64,000 bases of DNA from Rodentibacter pneumotropicus DSM 21403 (GTDB lineage Bacteria > Pseudomonadota > Gammaproteobacteria > Enterobacterales > Pasteurellaceae), in assembly GCF_000379905.1 (NCBI RefSeq), contig NZ_KB904057.1:115186-179185 (forward strand), in the 5' to 3' direction. The first letter of the stretch is position 1. Each line of letters starts with the position of its first letter. Positions 19,479-28,245 of the stretch are shown in pieces. Position numbers and translations under genes: made by a program. Under the pieces are notes generated by a model. The model was given only the letters and a program-made list of their open reading frames with translations, was not told the origin of the DNA and did no database searches.

Positions 19479-20678
19479 ATGACCGCACTTTTTAACCTTT
19501 TTTATATTTATGATCCGTGGTTTTTCCATGTTATGCGTATGTCCGTTATTGTGGGGGGGGGCGCATTTGTTGTTTTAATCTACCGTTATGTGAAAAAGCA
19601 AAATAGGCAAGGCATTATTGTGCCAATGGATAGTTTAGCTGTACTTTTAGGGCTAATTTTATTTAGTGTAATTCCTCTGTTGATTAATGGTACAAGGGAT
19701 TTTTCAGTGATTGCTATGTATGTGAAATCACTGATTTTATTTATTTTCGGCATTGGGTTTTATAACGCCTTCTATGCGATACCAAGCAGGCAACAACGGC
19801 TTGTGCGTGATTTACAAATCGGGGTGGCGGTGCAATTTGTGTTCGGTGTATTAGCTTTGCTTGGTGTTTCCTTTTTGGTGGATTTTTTACTTTCAACCAA
19901 TGCGATTTTGCCTGCACGATTTTATGGTTCGGAGCAGGAATACCGCCTGTATAACATCACTGCGACAGCCTTTTTCCAACTCAGTTTATTTTACTTAATG
20001 CTGTTCCATTTTTTATTGGCGTATAACGCAAAACATAACAGTATGCCGAGTATTTTGGTGTTTTTGATGCTCTGCATCGGATTGATTTCCGGCAGAACCT
20101 TTTTATTGCTTTCCGTGGTGAGTATTACTCTGTATTTTAAATGGCGATATATACCATCGTTGATTGCATTTTTGCTGGTAGTGCTAGGATTGGCTTTTTT
20201 TATGCCAAAAAATCCTTATGTCGCTCATGCGTTAGAGCCTGTTATTAATTTATTACACGGTGCCGGTTTTGCCAGTTCTTCTACGGATACCTTGGTCAAA
20301 GATCATTTATTTATGCCGACTTTAAAACAATTTATCAGCGGTGATGGAATGTATATGACAGGGCAGTTAGACGTGGGGCGTTATTATGGCAATACGGATT
20401 CCGGTTTTTTACGCCAAATTTTATACGGTGGTGTGGTTTATGCGTTGGTTTGTTTTTTCGTTACCTTTTATTTTGTACGCAAAGTAGCATTAAATTGGTT
20501 TGACGGCAGCTGGAAATTTATTCTTTCAGCCTTTGTGATTCTTGCTGCCTGCAATATCAAAGCCGATACCTTTGCTTTTCCGGGCATTATGTTTGTGATG
20601 TTGATGTTTTTGTCATTATTTGGCGTTCACGGTAAACAACGTATTTTCTTAGTACAGAATGAGGAAAAAAATGTTTAG
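19479..20678 (+). CDS. Wzy/O-antigen-ligase-like membrane protein with an internal G9 tract
   Basis: A 399-residue membrane protein with about ten predicted helices and a large central loop (around residues 235-300), the topology of Wzy polymerases and WaaL-type ligases. No decisive motif separates the two. The start codon is embedded in a USS (ATGACCGCACTTTTT) and abuts the previous stop. A run of nine Gs (19553-19561) encodes VGGGA within helix 1; a one-base slip would truncate the protein near residue 30. It overlaps the next gene by 8 bp. Confidence 0.75.
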   Translation: MTALFNLFYIYDPWFFHVMRMSVIVGGGAFVVLIYRYVKKQNRQGIIVPMDSLAVLLGLILFSVIPLLINGTRDFSVIAMYVKSLILFIFGIGFYNAFYAIPSRQQRLVRDLQIGVAVQFVFGVLALLGVSFLVDFLLSTNAILPARFYGSEQEYRLYNITATAFFQLSLFYLMLFHFLLAYNAKHNSMPSILVFLMLCIGLISGRTFLLLSVVSITLYFKWRYIPSLIAFLLVVLGLAFFMPKNPYVAHALEPVINLLHGAGFASSSTDTLVKDHLFMPTLKQFISGDGMYMTGQLDVGRYYGNTDSGFLRQILYGGVVYALVCFFVTFYFVRKVALNWFDGSWKFILSAFVILAACNIKADTFAFPGIMFVMLMFLSLFGVHGKQRIFLVQNEEKNV

Positions 20679-21552
20679 TATCATTGTACCGTCTTACAAT
20701 CGAAAATCGGAAATTCCCGCTTTATTGGAAAGTTTAAATCACCAAACCAATAAAGATTTTGAGGTGGTGATTATCGATGACAACTCACAAGATCCTGTTG
20801 TGGTGGAGAAATTTTATCCCTTTAAGGTAAATGTAATCCGTAATGAAACCAATCAAGGCGCAGCGGAAAGTCGAAATATCGGAGCCCGTGCGGCAACGGA
20901 GGAATGGTTGTTATTTTTAGATGATGATGATCGTTTTGCCGAGAATAAATGCGAGCGATTGGCAGAAGAGATTAACAAACATCCCGATATTAATTTTATT
21001 TACCACCCAGCAAAATGTGAAATGGTGAATGAAGGTTTTACCTATGTGACCAAACCGATTCTACCACAAGAAATTAGTGTAGAACGGATTTTACTTGCCA
21101 ACAAAATTGGCGGTATGCCGATGGTGGTGGTAAAGAAAGATCTTTTTTTAAAAATTGGCGGATTATCTACCGCACTTCGTTCTTTAGAAGACTATGATTT
21201 TTTGTTGAAATTAGTCAAAGACCCCACTTTTAAACCCCATAGAGTGGATGAGCTTTTGACCCATTGCACTTTCCACACCAAACGTTCCAGCGTTTCAACG
21301 GATACCACCAATACGGAAAAAGCCATTGATTATATTCGTGAGCATTATGTGGAAACGGAAAAACAGGCACATAATTTCAACATTAACGCCAGCTATATTT
21401 TGGCTTATCCGCACATTATGAATTTGTCACGCAAAGCAGCATATTATTATTTTGATATTTTTAAACAAACCAAAAGTATTAAACAATTAGTGATTGCGAT
21501 GATTGTGCTTATTTCGCCGGAACTGGCACTGAATTTGAAACGGTTTATGTAA
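20671..21552 (+). CDS. GT2 glycosyltransferase (LsgE-like)
   Basis: A 293-residue family 2 transferase starting MFSIIVPSYNRKSEIPALLE, chosen because GAGG lies 6 bp before the ATG at 20671. GT-A motifs: the nucleotide-binding VVIIDDNSQDP, AAESRNIGARAATEEWLLFL, and the metal-binding DDDD that follows. A C-terminal amphipathic region suggests membrane association. By length and order with the next gene it recalls the lsgE-lsgF pair of H. influenzae LOS synthesis; that identification is from memory. It is translationally coupled to the Wzy-like gene. Confidence 0.82.
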   Translation: MFSIIVPSYNRKSEIPALLESLNHQTNKDFEVVIIDDNSQDPVVVEKFYPFKVNVIRNETNQGAAESRNIGARAATEEWLLFLDDDDRFAENKCERLAEEINKHPDINFIYHPAKCEMVNEGFTYVTKPILPQEISVERILLANKIGGMPMVVVKKDLFLKIGGLSTALRSLEDYDFLLKLVKDPTFKPHRVDELLTHCTFHTKRSSVSTDTTNTEKAIDYIREHYVETEKQAHNFNINASYILAYPHIMNLSRKAAYYYFDIFKQTKSIKQLVIAMIVLISPELALNLKRFM

Positions 21553-21566
21553 TAGAAAGGATAGTC

Positions 21567-22370
21567 ATGAAATTTTCAGTTTTAATGTCTTTATATATTA
21601 AGGAAAATCCACGATTTTTACGGGAATGTTTTGAAAGTTTAGCTGCTCAAACCCATCAGGCGGACGAAATCGTTTTAGTATTTGATGGTGCGGTTACTGA
21701 GGAGCTAGAAGCGGTTGTTTCTGAATTTGAAAAACAGTTACCATTAAAATTAGTGAAATTACCGAAAAATCAAGGGCTAGGCAATGCCTTAAACGAGGGC
21801 TTGAAACATTGCTCATATAACTGGGTATTCCGTATGGATACGGATGATATTTGCGTGCCGGAACGTTTTGCAAAGCAAGTGACATTTATTGAAAAATACC
21901 CCGACACGATTATTTTTGGCGGACAAATTGCCGAGTTTGGTGAGAATGTGAATGATATTGTGGCATATCGCCGTGTGCCGGTAGAAGCGCAAGATATTGT
22001 GAAATTTACCCAAAAACGTTGCCCTTTTAACCATATGACGGTGGCATATCAGAAAAGTGCGGTGATAAATTGTGGCGGTTATGAGGATCTGCAAGAGGAT
22101 TATTACTTGTGGATTAAACTCGTTGCACAAGGACAATCTGTGGCAAATTTACCGGATATTTTGGTTTACGCTCGGGTAGGAAACGGTATGGTGGGTCGGC
22201 GTCGTGGTTTAAATCAGGCTAAAGCAGAATGGCGGCTATTCAAATTAAAATATCGTTTAGGCATACAAAATTTAGCCTCAGGCTTATTTATTTTTATTTT
22301 ACGATCCGCTTCCCGTTTATTACCGACCTCATTATTAAAGGCGGCTTATAATCAATTTTTAAGAAAATAA
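21567..22370 (+). CDS. GT2 glycosyltransferase, AmsE/LsgF-like
   Basis: A 267-residue GT-A enzyme beginning MKFSVLMSLYIKENPRFLRE, typical of AmsE-type transferases of LOS and exopolysaccharide clusters. It shows the KNQGLGNALNEGL motif, the catalytic VFRMDTDD with the DxD site near residue 90, the acceptor-side CPFNHMTVAY and the terminal EDYYLWIKL. It starts 14 bp after the previous gene behind a GAAAGGA ribosome-binding site, so the four genes form one operon. I believe it equals H. influenzae lsgF; the sugar transferred is unknown. Confidence 0.85.
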   Translation: MKFSVLMSLYIKENPRFLRECFESLAAQTHQADEIVLVFDGAVTEELEAVVSEFEKQLPLKLVKLPKNQGLGNALNEGLKHCSYNWVFRMDTDDICVPERFAKQVTFIEKYPDTIIFGGQIAEFGENVNDIVAYRRVPVEAQDIVKFTQKRCPFNHMTVAYQKSAVINCGGYEDLQEDYYLWIKLVAQGQSVANLPDILVYARVGNGMVGRRRGLNQAKAEWRLFKLKYRLGIQNLASGLFIFILRSASRLLPTSLLKAAYNQFLRK

Positions 22371-22395
22371 AATGATGTTAAAAGAAGGAAAGTAA

Positions 22396-23502
22396 ATGAA
22401 AAAAATCTCGATATTATCCACCGCACTTTTATCTTGTTTACTCGTGGGATGTTCTAGCGGTAGTCAAAGTTCATCGCTTAAAAACATTCCGATAATTAGT
22501 CGTAATGCGGTTTATTCCAAATCACGTACACCGGATAACTTTTATGATTATGTGCAATTTTTAAAAGGCAAAGCGGCAGCAGAAGGCGTTTCTCTTGCGA
22601 CCTTAAATGCACAAAATAATATTCATTATGTGGAAAAAGCCGTAGCGTTAGATCGGGCTCAAGCTGGGCGTCTGGTAAGACGTGAGCCAAACCGCCCTCC
22701 CGTGTTGAATCCAAACGGCACGACCAATTACCTCAATAAAGTCTTAACCAATAATAAAGTGAATGTGGCGGAAGAGCGTTATTGGGAAGTTCAAGTACCT
22801 CTTCAACGGGCAAGCCGGCGTTATGGCGTACAACAAGAATATATTCTTGCGTTATGGGGTATGGAAAGTAGTTTCGGGCATTATCAAGGAAGCTATGATG
22901 TGCTATCCGCCTTAGCGACCCTTGCCTTTAATGGAAGACGTGAAGCCTTGTTTGGCAAAGAGTTCATCAATGCGATGAAAATGTTGGATCGAGATCATAT
23001 TCAACGCGCTCGAATGTTAGGATCTTGGGCGGGGGCAATGGGACAAACCCAGTTTATGCCAAGTGCTTTCTTAAATTATGCGGCTGACGGCAATGGTGAT
23101 GGTGTGAAGGATATTTGGACAAATCAATTTGATGCCTTTGCTTCTATTGCAAATTATTTACACACAGTAGGTTGGGACGATAAATTGCCTTGGGGAATCG
23201 AAGTGACTTTAAACCAACCGTTTGATTTATCCCTTTCCGGTATTGAGAAAAATAAAGCCCGTTCTTTGCGTGATTGGCAAGCCCAAGGTGTGATGCCATT
23301 AAGTTTTAGTGCGCAAGAACAAGCAAAACTGACAGCACTTTCTCATGCGGATCTCTGGCTTGTCCGTCCGGATAAACAGGTGGGGAGAGCATTTTTAGTT
23401 TCTAATAATTTCCGCACGATTTTAGATTGGAATAAATCCAATTATTTTGCCGTAAGTATTGGTATGTTTGCGGATCAAATTAAGGAAAGGGTCGGATTAT
23501 AA
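22396..23502 (+). CDS. mltB: Membrane-bound lytic murein transglycosylase B
   Basis: A 368-residue outer-membrane lipoprotein (signal ends in LLVGC, Cys at about residue 19) of the GH103 family. It cleaves peptidoglycan glycan strands to 1,6-anhydro products. The catalytic glutamate is in ALWGMESSFGHYQG near residue 157. GSWAGAMGQTQFMPSAFLNY is the family signature, and DGNGDGVKDIW is the EF-hand-like calcium loop. A USS (22420-22429) encodes STALL in the signal peptide. It is 25 bp downstream of the glycan operon and may be co-transcribed; a strong palindromic terminator follows. Confidence 0.95.
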   Translation: MKKISILSTALLSCLLVGCSSGSQSSSLKNIPIISRNAVYSKSRTPDNFYDYVQFLKGKAAAEGVSLATLNAQNNIHYVEKAVALDRAQAGRLVRREPNRPPVLNPNGTTNYLNKVLTNNKVNVAEERYWEVQVPLQRASRRYGVQQEYILALWGMESSFGHYQGSYDVLSALATLAFNGRREALFGKEFINAMKMLDRDHIQRARMLGSWAGAMGQTQFMPSAFLNYAADGNGDGVKDIWTNQFDAFASIANYLHTVGWDDKLPWGIEVTLNQPFDLSLSGIEKNKARSLRDWQAQGVMPLSFSAQEQAKLTALSHADLWLVRPDKQVGRAFLVSNNFRTILDWNKSNYFAVSIGMFADQIKERVGL

Positions 23503-23524
23503 GGGTACTATGTAGCAAATGCAC

Positions 23525-23557
23525 AAAAAACAGCGGTCAAATTGACCGCTGTTTTTT
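23525..23557. terminator. Bidirectional terminator between mltB and the convergent lipoprotein gene
   Basis: A 16-bp near-perfect palindrome (AAAAAACAGCGGTCAA/TTGACCGCTGTTTTTT) with a minimal centre, T-rich on both strands. Its arms resemble a USS altered at two core positions, so it may be a decayed inverted USS pair. Confidence 0.9.
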
Positions 23558-23576
23558 TGCTTGTTTAGCGAAAATA

Positions 23577-24155
23577 TTATTTTGCTGCCGGTTTTTCTGC
23601 ATTAGGAGTTGCAGGTTGAGCTGGAGCTGGGTTGAATTTAGCTTCAATTTGTGCGCCGAGTTCAGCTAGAGATTGCATTTTGTTTTGTAATTCTAGCGCT
23701 TTTTCAGCGTAAGCTTTTTGATCTGCTTCCGTTTTCACATTTGCTTGAGCAACCAATAATTGGCTCGCAAGAGTCAATACTTCTTTGGTTTGATTTTTTG
23801 CATTACTGATTAAATCGGATTTCACATCAAGAGCATCTAAACTTGCAATGCTTGTTTGAACACTCTTGTTAAATTCTTCAACGGCTGCTTTTGCTTTATT
23901 TTCATCTTTGGATTCAGCTGCAGCACTTAATGCTTGCTGTAATTTTTGTTGATTTTGCGCTTGCACTGCACCTTGTTCTTGATTCCAAGCGACTAATTTT
24001 TCATAATCTGCTTTTTCTTGTGCTTCTGCAGTCATTACCGGTGCTGTTGCTTCAGCAGGTTTAGCAGTATCTGCCGTTTTGTCCGCCGCTTTATCACAAG
24101 CAGCTAAGAATAAAGTAAACAATGCAGTTGCAGTAATTTTTGTCAATTTGTTCAT
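23577..24155 (-). CDS. Hypothetical coiled-coil lipoprotein
   Basis: A 192-residue lipoprotein; the signal ends in the lipobox LAAC (Cys at residue 20). After an Ala/Thr/Lys-rich linker comes a long helical stretch rich in Ala, Gln, Lys and Glu (about residues 45-165), probably a coiled coil, and a Pro/Ala-rich tail (APAQPATPNAEKPAAK). I recognise no family beyond Pasteurellaceae-type surface lipoproteins. It follows the iron-uptake operon on the same strand after a 107-bp gap, so read-through is possible but not shown. Confidence 0.7.
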   Translation of the reverse strand: MNKLTKITATALFTLFLAACDKAADKTADTAKPAEATAPVMTAEAQEKADYEKLVAWNQEQGAVQAQNQQKLQQALSAAAESKDENKAKAAVEEFNKSVQTSIASLDALDVKSDLISNAKNQTKEVLTLASQLLVAQANVKTEADQKAYAEKALELQNKMQSLAELGAQIEAKFNPAPAQPATPNAEKPAAK

Positions 24156-24262
24156 AAGTAATCCTTTGAATTGGAAATTAAAAAAGTATCTCTTGGATGA
24201 TTAAATCCACGATTCCCTAGGACCGTCTATTTTCGGATTAGTTCAAAATTTTTTCAAGAAAT

Positions 24263-24580
24263 TTATTTTAAGGTTGGCACAAACTCGGATAAGGCTTTTA
24301 TTTCCTCTTCGGTTAAACGCTGTTTTGCCGGATTTCCGGCACCGATAACATTTCCCTTTTTACGTTCAAAAAGTGCGGTTGAAATATCTTCTGTTTTTAA
24401 TTGATTGATGACTTTAGATTCGCCCATCGCCGCTCTCTCGCCTTTTTTTCCATGGCAAGTGGCGCAAGAGCGTTTATAAATTTTTTCTGCTTTAATGAAA
24501 TCAGGATTATTAGGTACTTCGGCTTGAGCAGAAAAAGAAATACAGAACAGGCTACCGAGAAGTAAGTAAAACAGTTTCAT
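24263..24580 (-). CDS. Small periplasmic cytochrome c
   Basis: A 105-residue secreted class I cytochrome c: signal peptide cleaved after AQA, one heme site CATCH near residue 39, and a distal Met candidate in the C-terminal half (AAMGESK region). It is the last gene of the P19/FTR1 iron operon, 17 bp after the TlpA-like gene. This suggests it carries electrons for periplasmic iron reduction or oxidation around P19 or the DUF2318 protein. That role is inferred from context; the family as such only indicates electron transfer. Confidence 0.85.
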   Translation of the reverse strand: MKLFYLLLGSLFCISFSAQAEVPNNPDFIKAEKIYKRSCATCHGKKGERAAMGESKVINQLKTEDISTALFERKKGNVIGAGNPAKQRLTEEEIKALSEFVPTLK

Positions 24581-24597
24581 TGAGAATCCCTAACCGT

Positions 24598-25080
24598 CTA
24601 TTTTTTGAATAACTTATCTAATTCTTGTTGAGGAATTTTACCTTCAAATTTCGCTTGAATATAGCCCTTGTCATCAATAATGAAAGAGGTGGGCGTACCC
24701 ACTAATTGATACCGCTCGGCGGTGATTTTCATTTGATCTTTAATCACCGATTGGGTGAGTTGGTGTTTGGCGACAACTGCTTTGGTATCCATATTTTCAC
24801 CGTCAACATTAATGGCGATAAGCTGAACTTTATTCGGATAAGCTTCATCAAGTTGCTCAAATGTTTTTAATTCCGCCATACAATGACCACAGGTTTCCGA
24901 CCAAAAAGTGAGTAGTCGGGTGCCTTGCCAATCCTTTAAGCTCACTTGTTTTCCTTGAAGATCATAGGCAGCAATTTCCGGAGCAACGTTGCCAAGGCTT
25001 GCCGTTTCTTCTTTACAGGAAACAGAGCCGAAAACGACCGCACTTAAGCAGAGTGATTTGAGTAAAAGTTTAACGTTCAT
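24598..25080 (-). CDS. TlpA-like thioredoxin-fold lipoprotein of the iron operon
   Basis: A 160-residue periplasmic thiol-disulfide protein. The start at 25080 has GGAGGA upstream and gives a lipoprotein signal ending SVSC. The thioredoxin fold shows the active site WSETCGHCMAEL near residue 72 and the cis-proline loop VGTPTSFIID. It overlaps the ATPase gene by 11 bp. Thioredoxin-like genes sit at the same place in the Campylobacter P19 locus (Cj1664/Cj1665), where they are thought to serve iron release or redox maturation. A USS (25037-25045) encodes part of the signal region. Confidence 0.88.
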   Translation of the reverse strand: MNVKLLLKSLCLSAVVFGSVSCKEETASLGNVAPEIAAYDLQGKQVSLKDWQGTRLLTFWSETCGHCMAELKTFEQLDEAYPNKVQLIAINVDGENMDTKAVVAKHQLTQSVIKDQMKITAERYQLVGTPTSFIIDDKGYIQAKFEGKIPQQELDKLFKK

Positions 25081-25741
25081 TTCGTTCCTCCCGTAAAAAC
25101 TTACCATGTTGAAGATAAATAGTGCGATCAGTGAGTTCGCCCAGCTCCGGATTATGGGTTACCATGACAATGGTTCTGCCTTGGCGGTTTAATTCTTGCA
25201 ATAAATTTAGGATTAGAGCCTCATTTTTCTCGTCTAAATTACCGGTAGGTTCATCGGCAAAAATAACGGGAGGCTGATTGACAAGGGCGCGAGCAATACA
25301 AACACGCTGTTGTTCTCCACCGGAAAGTTGGCTTGGTCGGTGATCAATACGATGCCCTAACCCCACTTGTTCTAATACGGCTTTTGCCGCCGTCTCGTCA
25401 ATAACGCTGTGATAATGTTGAGCGAGCATCACATTTTCAAGTGCGGTTAAGTAGGGAATTAAATGGAATTGTTGGAACACCAAGCCGATTTTTTCTGCAC
25501 GAAAACGTTGGCGACCGATTTCATCTAATTGAGCGGCATCAATACCATCTAAAATAACTTTTCCTTCACTGGCGGTATCCAGACCGGTGAGAATATTCAT
25601 CAAGGTAGTTTTTCCTGAGCCGGATGCACCCATGATAGCAATAAATTCCCCCTGTTTAATTTGAATGTTGATGTCTTCAAGTGCGGTGACTTGGTCGAAC
25701 CGTTTGTATAAATGTTCTGTTTCAATAACAAATTGAGTCAT
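25070..25741 (-). CDS. ABC ATPase (MacB/LolD type) of the P19/FTR1 iron operon
   Basis: A 223-residue ATPase with Walker A GASGSGKTT (37-45), Q-loop VFQQFHLIPYLTALENVML, signature LSGGEQQRV, Walker B VIFADEPTGNLD and H-loop VTHNPEL. The sequence is of the MacB/LolD/FtsE group that works with FtsX-like permeases, and two such permease genes lie immediately upstream. It matches the position of Cj1663 in the Campylobacter locus. Such ATPases drive mechanical work across the envelope rather than classical solute import. Confidence 0.92.
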   Translation of the reverse strand: MTQFVIETEHLYKRFDQVTALEDINIQIKQGEFIAIMGASGSGKTTLMNILTGLDTASEGKVILDGIDAAQLDEIGRQRFRAEKIGLVFQQFHLIPYLTALENVMLAQHYHSVIDETAAKAVLEQVGLGHRIDHRPSQLSGGEQQRVCIARALVNQPPVIFADEPTGNLDEKNEALILNLLQELNRQGRTIVMVTHNPELGELTDRTIYLQHGKFLREERNER

Positions 25742-25787
25742 AGCTTTCTCTTTTATTTTTTAAGCAGATTTGTTTAATTCACAATAC

Positions 25788-26921
25788 TTATTCGCCTTTT
25801 AGTACATTCGCTGTCTGAATGCTTAATGCACGGCGTGTCGGAATAATGACGGCGATAAATGCGACCAGTAAGGAGAGTACAAGGGTAATAGGGAAGACCG
25901 GTAAACGCATATCAATATAAGATTTAAAGACGGTTAAACCTAAAACTTGTGCAAGTAAATAGCCCAACAGCAATCCAACGAAAATTGCATAAGTGGCGAT
26001 AATCAGAATTTCTGTACAGATTTGCTTAATAATATCAGACTGTTTTGCCCCTAACGCTTTTTGGAGGGCAAATTCTTTGGATCGTTCTCCTACTATTGCA
26101 ATCAATGTTGTGTTCACACAAAGGGTCGATAACACTAAAATCACCAAAGAAATCAGCCCCATTAACCCTTTTATTTTGTTTAAAATTTGTCCTTCAGAGG
26201 CGGAAACTTTGCGAATCGGGCGGGCGGTGAGGTCCTGATATTGTTGCATAATATTTTCAGCGAATTGATCCACCTGACCCAGTTCATTTCTGACATTGAG
26301 TAGGGCATTGTTGGCAAGCCCTTCTTTTTCCAACCAACTTTGCGCAAAATCAAGATTGACGATGAGCATATTGTCTGTGGCATCACCGGCTTCTACAATG
26401 GCTTTAATGGTAAATTGATGTTTTTCTATCGCATTTTTTGAAAGTTGTAGTTTGTCACCGATTTTTAAATTGAGGCGTTCAGCAAGGGTTTTCCCAATCA
26501 TCGCATTACGATCATCAAAATTCACATTAATGGCGGAGCCGTTAATTTGCCAATAAGGGGCTAAAACCCGCATATCTTCAAAGCGAACGCCCATAATGAT
26601 GATTTTTTCCAATTCACTGCGTGTTATGCCATAAAGATATGGACTGGCTGCCGTAACTAATCCCTGTGGAGATTGTCGTAAAATCTCATCAATTTGATTC
26701 ACTGAAAGCATCTCGCCTTTTGTCGAACCGATATAGAAATTTGCCCCAAAGGTACGAAGTTCTTGGCTCATTTTGGTGTTAATGTCGAAATAGACGGCTG
26801 CCATGGCTGTCACAATGCCAGCCCCCACCGTTAAGGCTGTGAAAATAATCATCACTCGCTGTAAGCGCAGACGAAGTGCGCGGAAAATCAATCGCCAAAA
26901 CATACTTTTATTGTCTGCCAT
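25788..26921 (-). CDS. FtsX-like permease, second of the iron operon
   Basis: A 377-residue protein with one N-terminal helix, a periplasmic MacB_PCD-like domain (about residues 40-230) and three C-terminal helices of the FtsX domain, containing GERSKEFALQKALGAKQSDI. The start at 26921 follows GAGGTG and slightly overlaps the preceding gene. It should form a MacB-like complex with the other permease and the ATPase, and corresponds to a Cj1661/Cj1662-type protein in the Campylobacter P19 system. The periplasmic ligand is not known. Confidence 0.87.
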   Translation of the reverse strand: MADNKSMFWRLIFRALRLRLQRVMIIFTALTVGAGIVTAMAAVYFDINTKMSQELRTFGANFYIGSTKGEMLSVNQIDEILRQSPQGLVTAASPYLYGITRSELEKIIIMGVRFEDMRVLAPYWQINGSAINVNFDDRNAMIGKTLAERLNLKIGDKLQLSKNAIEKHQFTIKAIVEAGDATDNMLIVNLDFAQSWLEKEGLANNALLNVRNELGQVDQFAENIMQQYQDLTARPIRKVSASEGQILNKIKGLMGLISLVILVLSTLCVNTTLIAIVGERSKEFALQKALGAKQSDIIKQICTEILIIATYAIFVGLLLGYLLAQVLGLTVFKSYIDMRLPVFPITLVLSLLVAFIAVIIPTRRALSIQTANVLKGE

Positions 26922-28245
26922 AAAGCACCTCAATAGGATAAAGTTTGGCTATGCGATGAGCGGGAAACCAAGTGCCAATAAGTGCAATAATGATTGACAG
27001 TGTGAGGACGCAAGGGATAACGATCCACGCAAAACTGAGTGGCGCGCCAAAAAGGGTCATGCCAATAAATTTGGCCAAGCCCCAGCCAGCTAAACATCCC
27101 AAGATACCGCCAATTAATGCACTCAACACGGCTTCGCAATAGAACAACAAAACGATTTGCCATTGGTAGGCACCCAAGGCTTTCATTAAACCGATTTCTT
27201 TGCTTCGTTCAATAATACTGGAATTCATCAGCGAGGCGATACCCATTGCCGCGGCAATGAGCGCTGCCAGTGTAACTACTGAGAGTAATAATTGGATTTT
27301 GCCGATCACCACGCCTTCGGAGGCGGCGACTTGCCAAATCGGGCGTACAATGGAACCGGAAACGGCTTCTTCCAGTTGGTGAGATATTGAAGACACATAA
27401 GCGGTGCAATACCAGCGATCATATTCTTCCGCATCAAGGCTATCGGTGTTAGCGCGTGCTTTACGGGAGAGGGCATTTTCCGGTACTGTGAGGGCGGACA
27501 CTTTCACGGATTGGACTTTGCCTTCTAAACCAAGTAGAGCTTGAGCAGCACTTAACGGCATCACAATCTGACTATCTTCCGCTCCGCCAGTGGTTAAAAC
27601 TCCTTGAATTTTGACCGCACTTTGAGCGGAAAAATCTTTTTTTTGATAGGTTAAATGAAGGGTATCACCAATTTTCCAGTTGTTTCCTTTGGCAAGCTGC
27701 ACGCCCACAAGAACAGGAATTGTCTCACTTAAATTATCATTTTCATCATTCACCCAATCGCCTTGCACCTGCCAATAAGGGCTGATAATGCGTTGTCCTG
27801 TGTGATAATCTTCTTCATCAGGAATCGCAATGTGGTGATCAAAAAAAGTACCTAGAATTGAAACGGATTCCGAAAGTGCGGTGGATTTTTCCTCTGTTTT
27901 GGTTACATTTACTTTTACCGTTAGTTGGGGGGCAAAGCCGACAATATTATTACGCCAAAAAATATCTTTAATGTTTGGTAGCTCTTTTTCATCAATAAAA
28001 TCTTGACCGGAAAGGGCGATATTCGAATTGAGTTCGTTAGGCAACGCTGCGTTACTTGCCGGTTCAATCAAAATATTAGCGCCATAAGATTTCAGCTCTT
28101 TTGCCATTTTATCGCCAATGTCAATGGAAACCGCAAGCAAAGCGGAGACCAAACCTGCCGCCAAAAAAATAGTCACAATCGCTAATAATTTACGCTTAAT
28201 ACCAAAACGCCAAGATTGAAATAACATTCTCGCTAACATCGTCAT
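26908..28245 (-). CDS. FtsX-like permease, first of the iron operon
   Basis: A 445-residue permease with the MacB/FtsX plan: an N-terminal helix near residues 20-40, a large periplasmic domain, and three C-terminal helices with IIERSKEIGLMKALGAYQW preceding the helical bundle. Its periplasmic domain is longer than that of the second permease, so the two probably form a heterodimer. Its ATG overlaps the stop of the DUF2318 gene (ATGA), showing tight coupling. A USS (AAAGTGCGGT near 27872-27881) lies in the periplasmic-domain coding region. Confidence 0.88.
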   Translation of the reverse strand: MTMLARMLFQSWRFGIKRKLLAIVTIFLAAGLVSALLAVSIDIGDKMAKELKSYGANILIEPASNAALPNELNSNIALSGQDFIDEKELPNIKDIFWRNNIVGFAPQLTVKVNVTKTEEKSTALSESVSILGTFFDHHIAIPDEEDYHTGQRIISPYWQVQGDWVNDENDNLSETIPVLVGVQLAKGNNWKIGDTLHLTYQKKDFSAQSAVKIQGVLTTGGAEDSQIVMPLSAAQALLGLEGKVQSVKVSALTVPENALSRKARANTDSLDAEEYDRWYCTAYVSSISHQLEEAVSGSIVRPIWQVAASEGVVIGKIQLLLSVVTLAALIAAAMGIASLMNSSIIERSKEIGLMKALGAYQWQIVLLFYCEAVLSALIGGILGCLAGWGLAKFIGMTLFGAPLSFAWIVIPCVLTLSIIIALIGTWFPAHRIAKLYPIEVLYGRQ

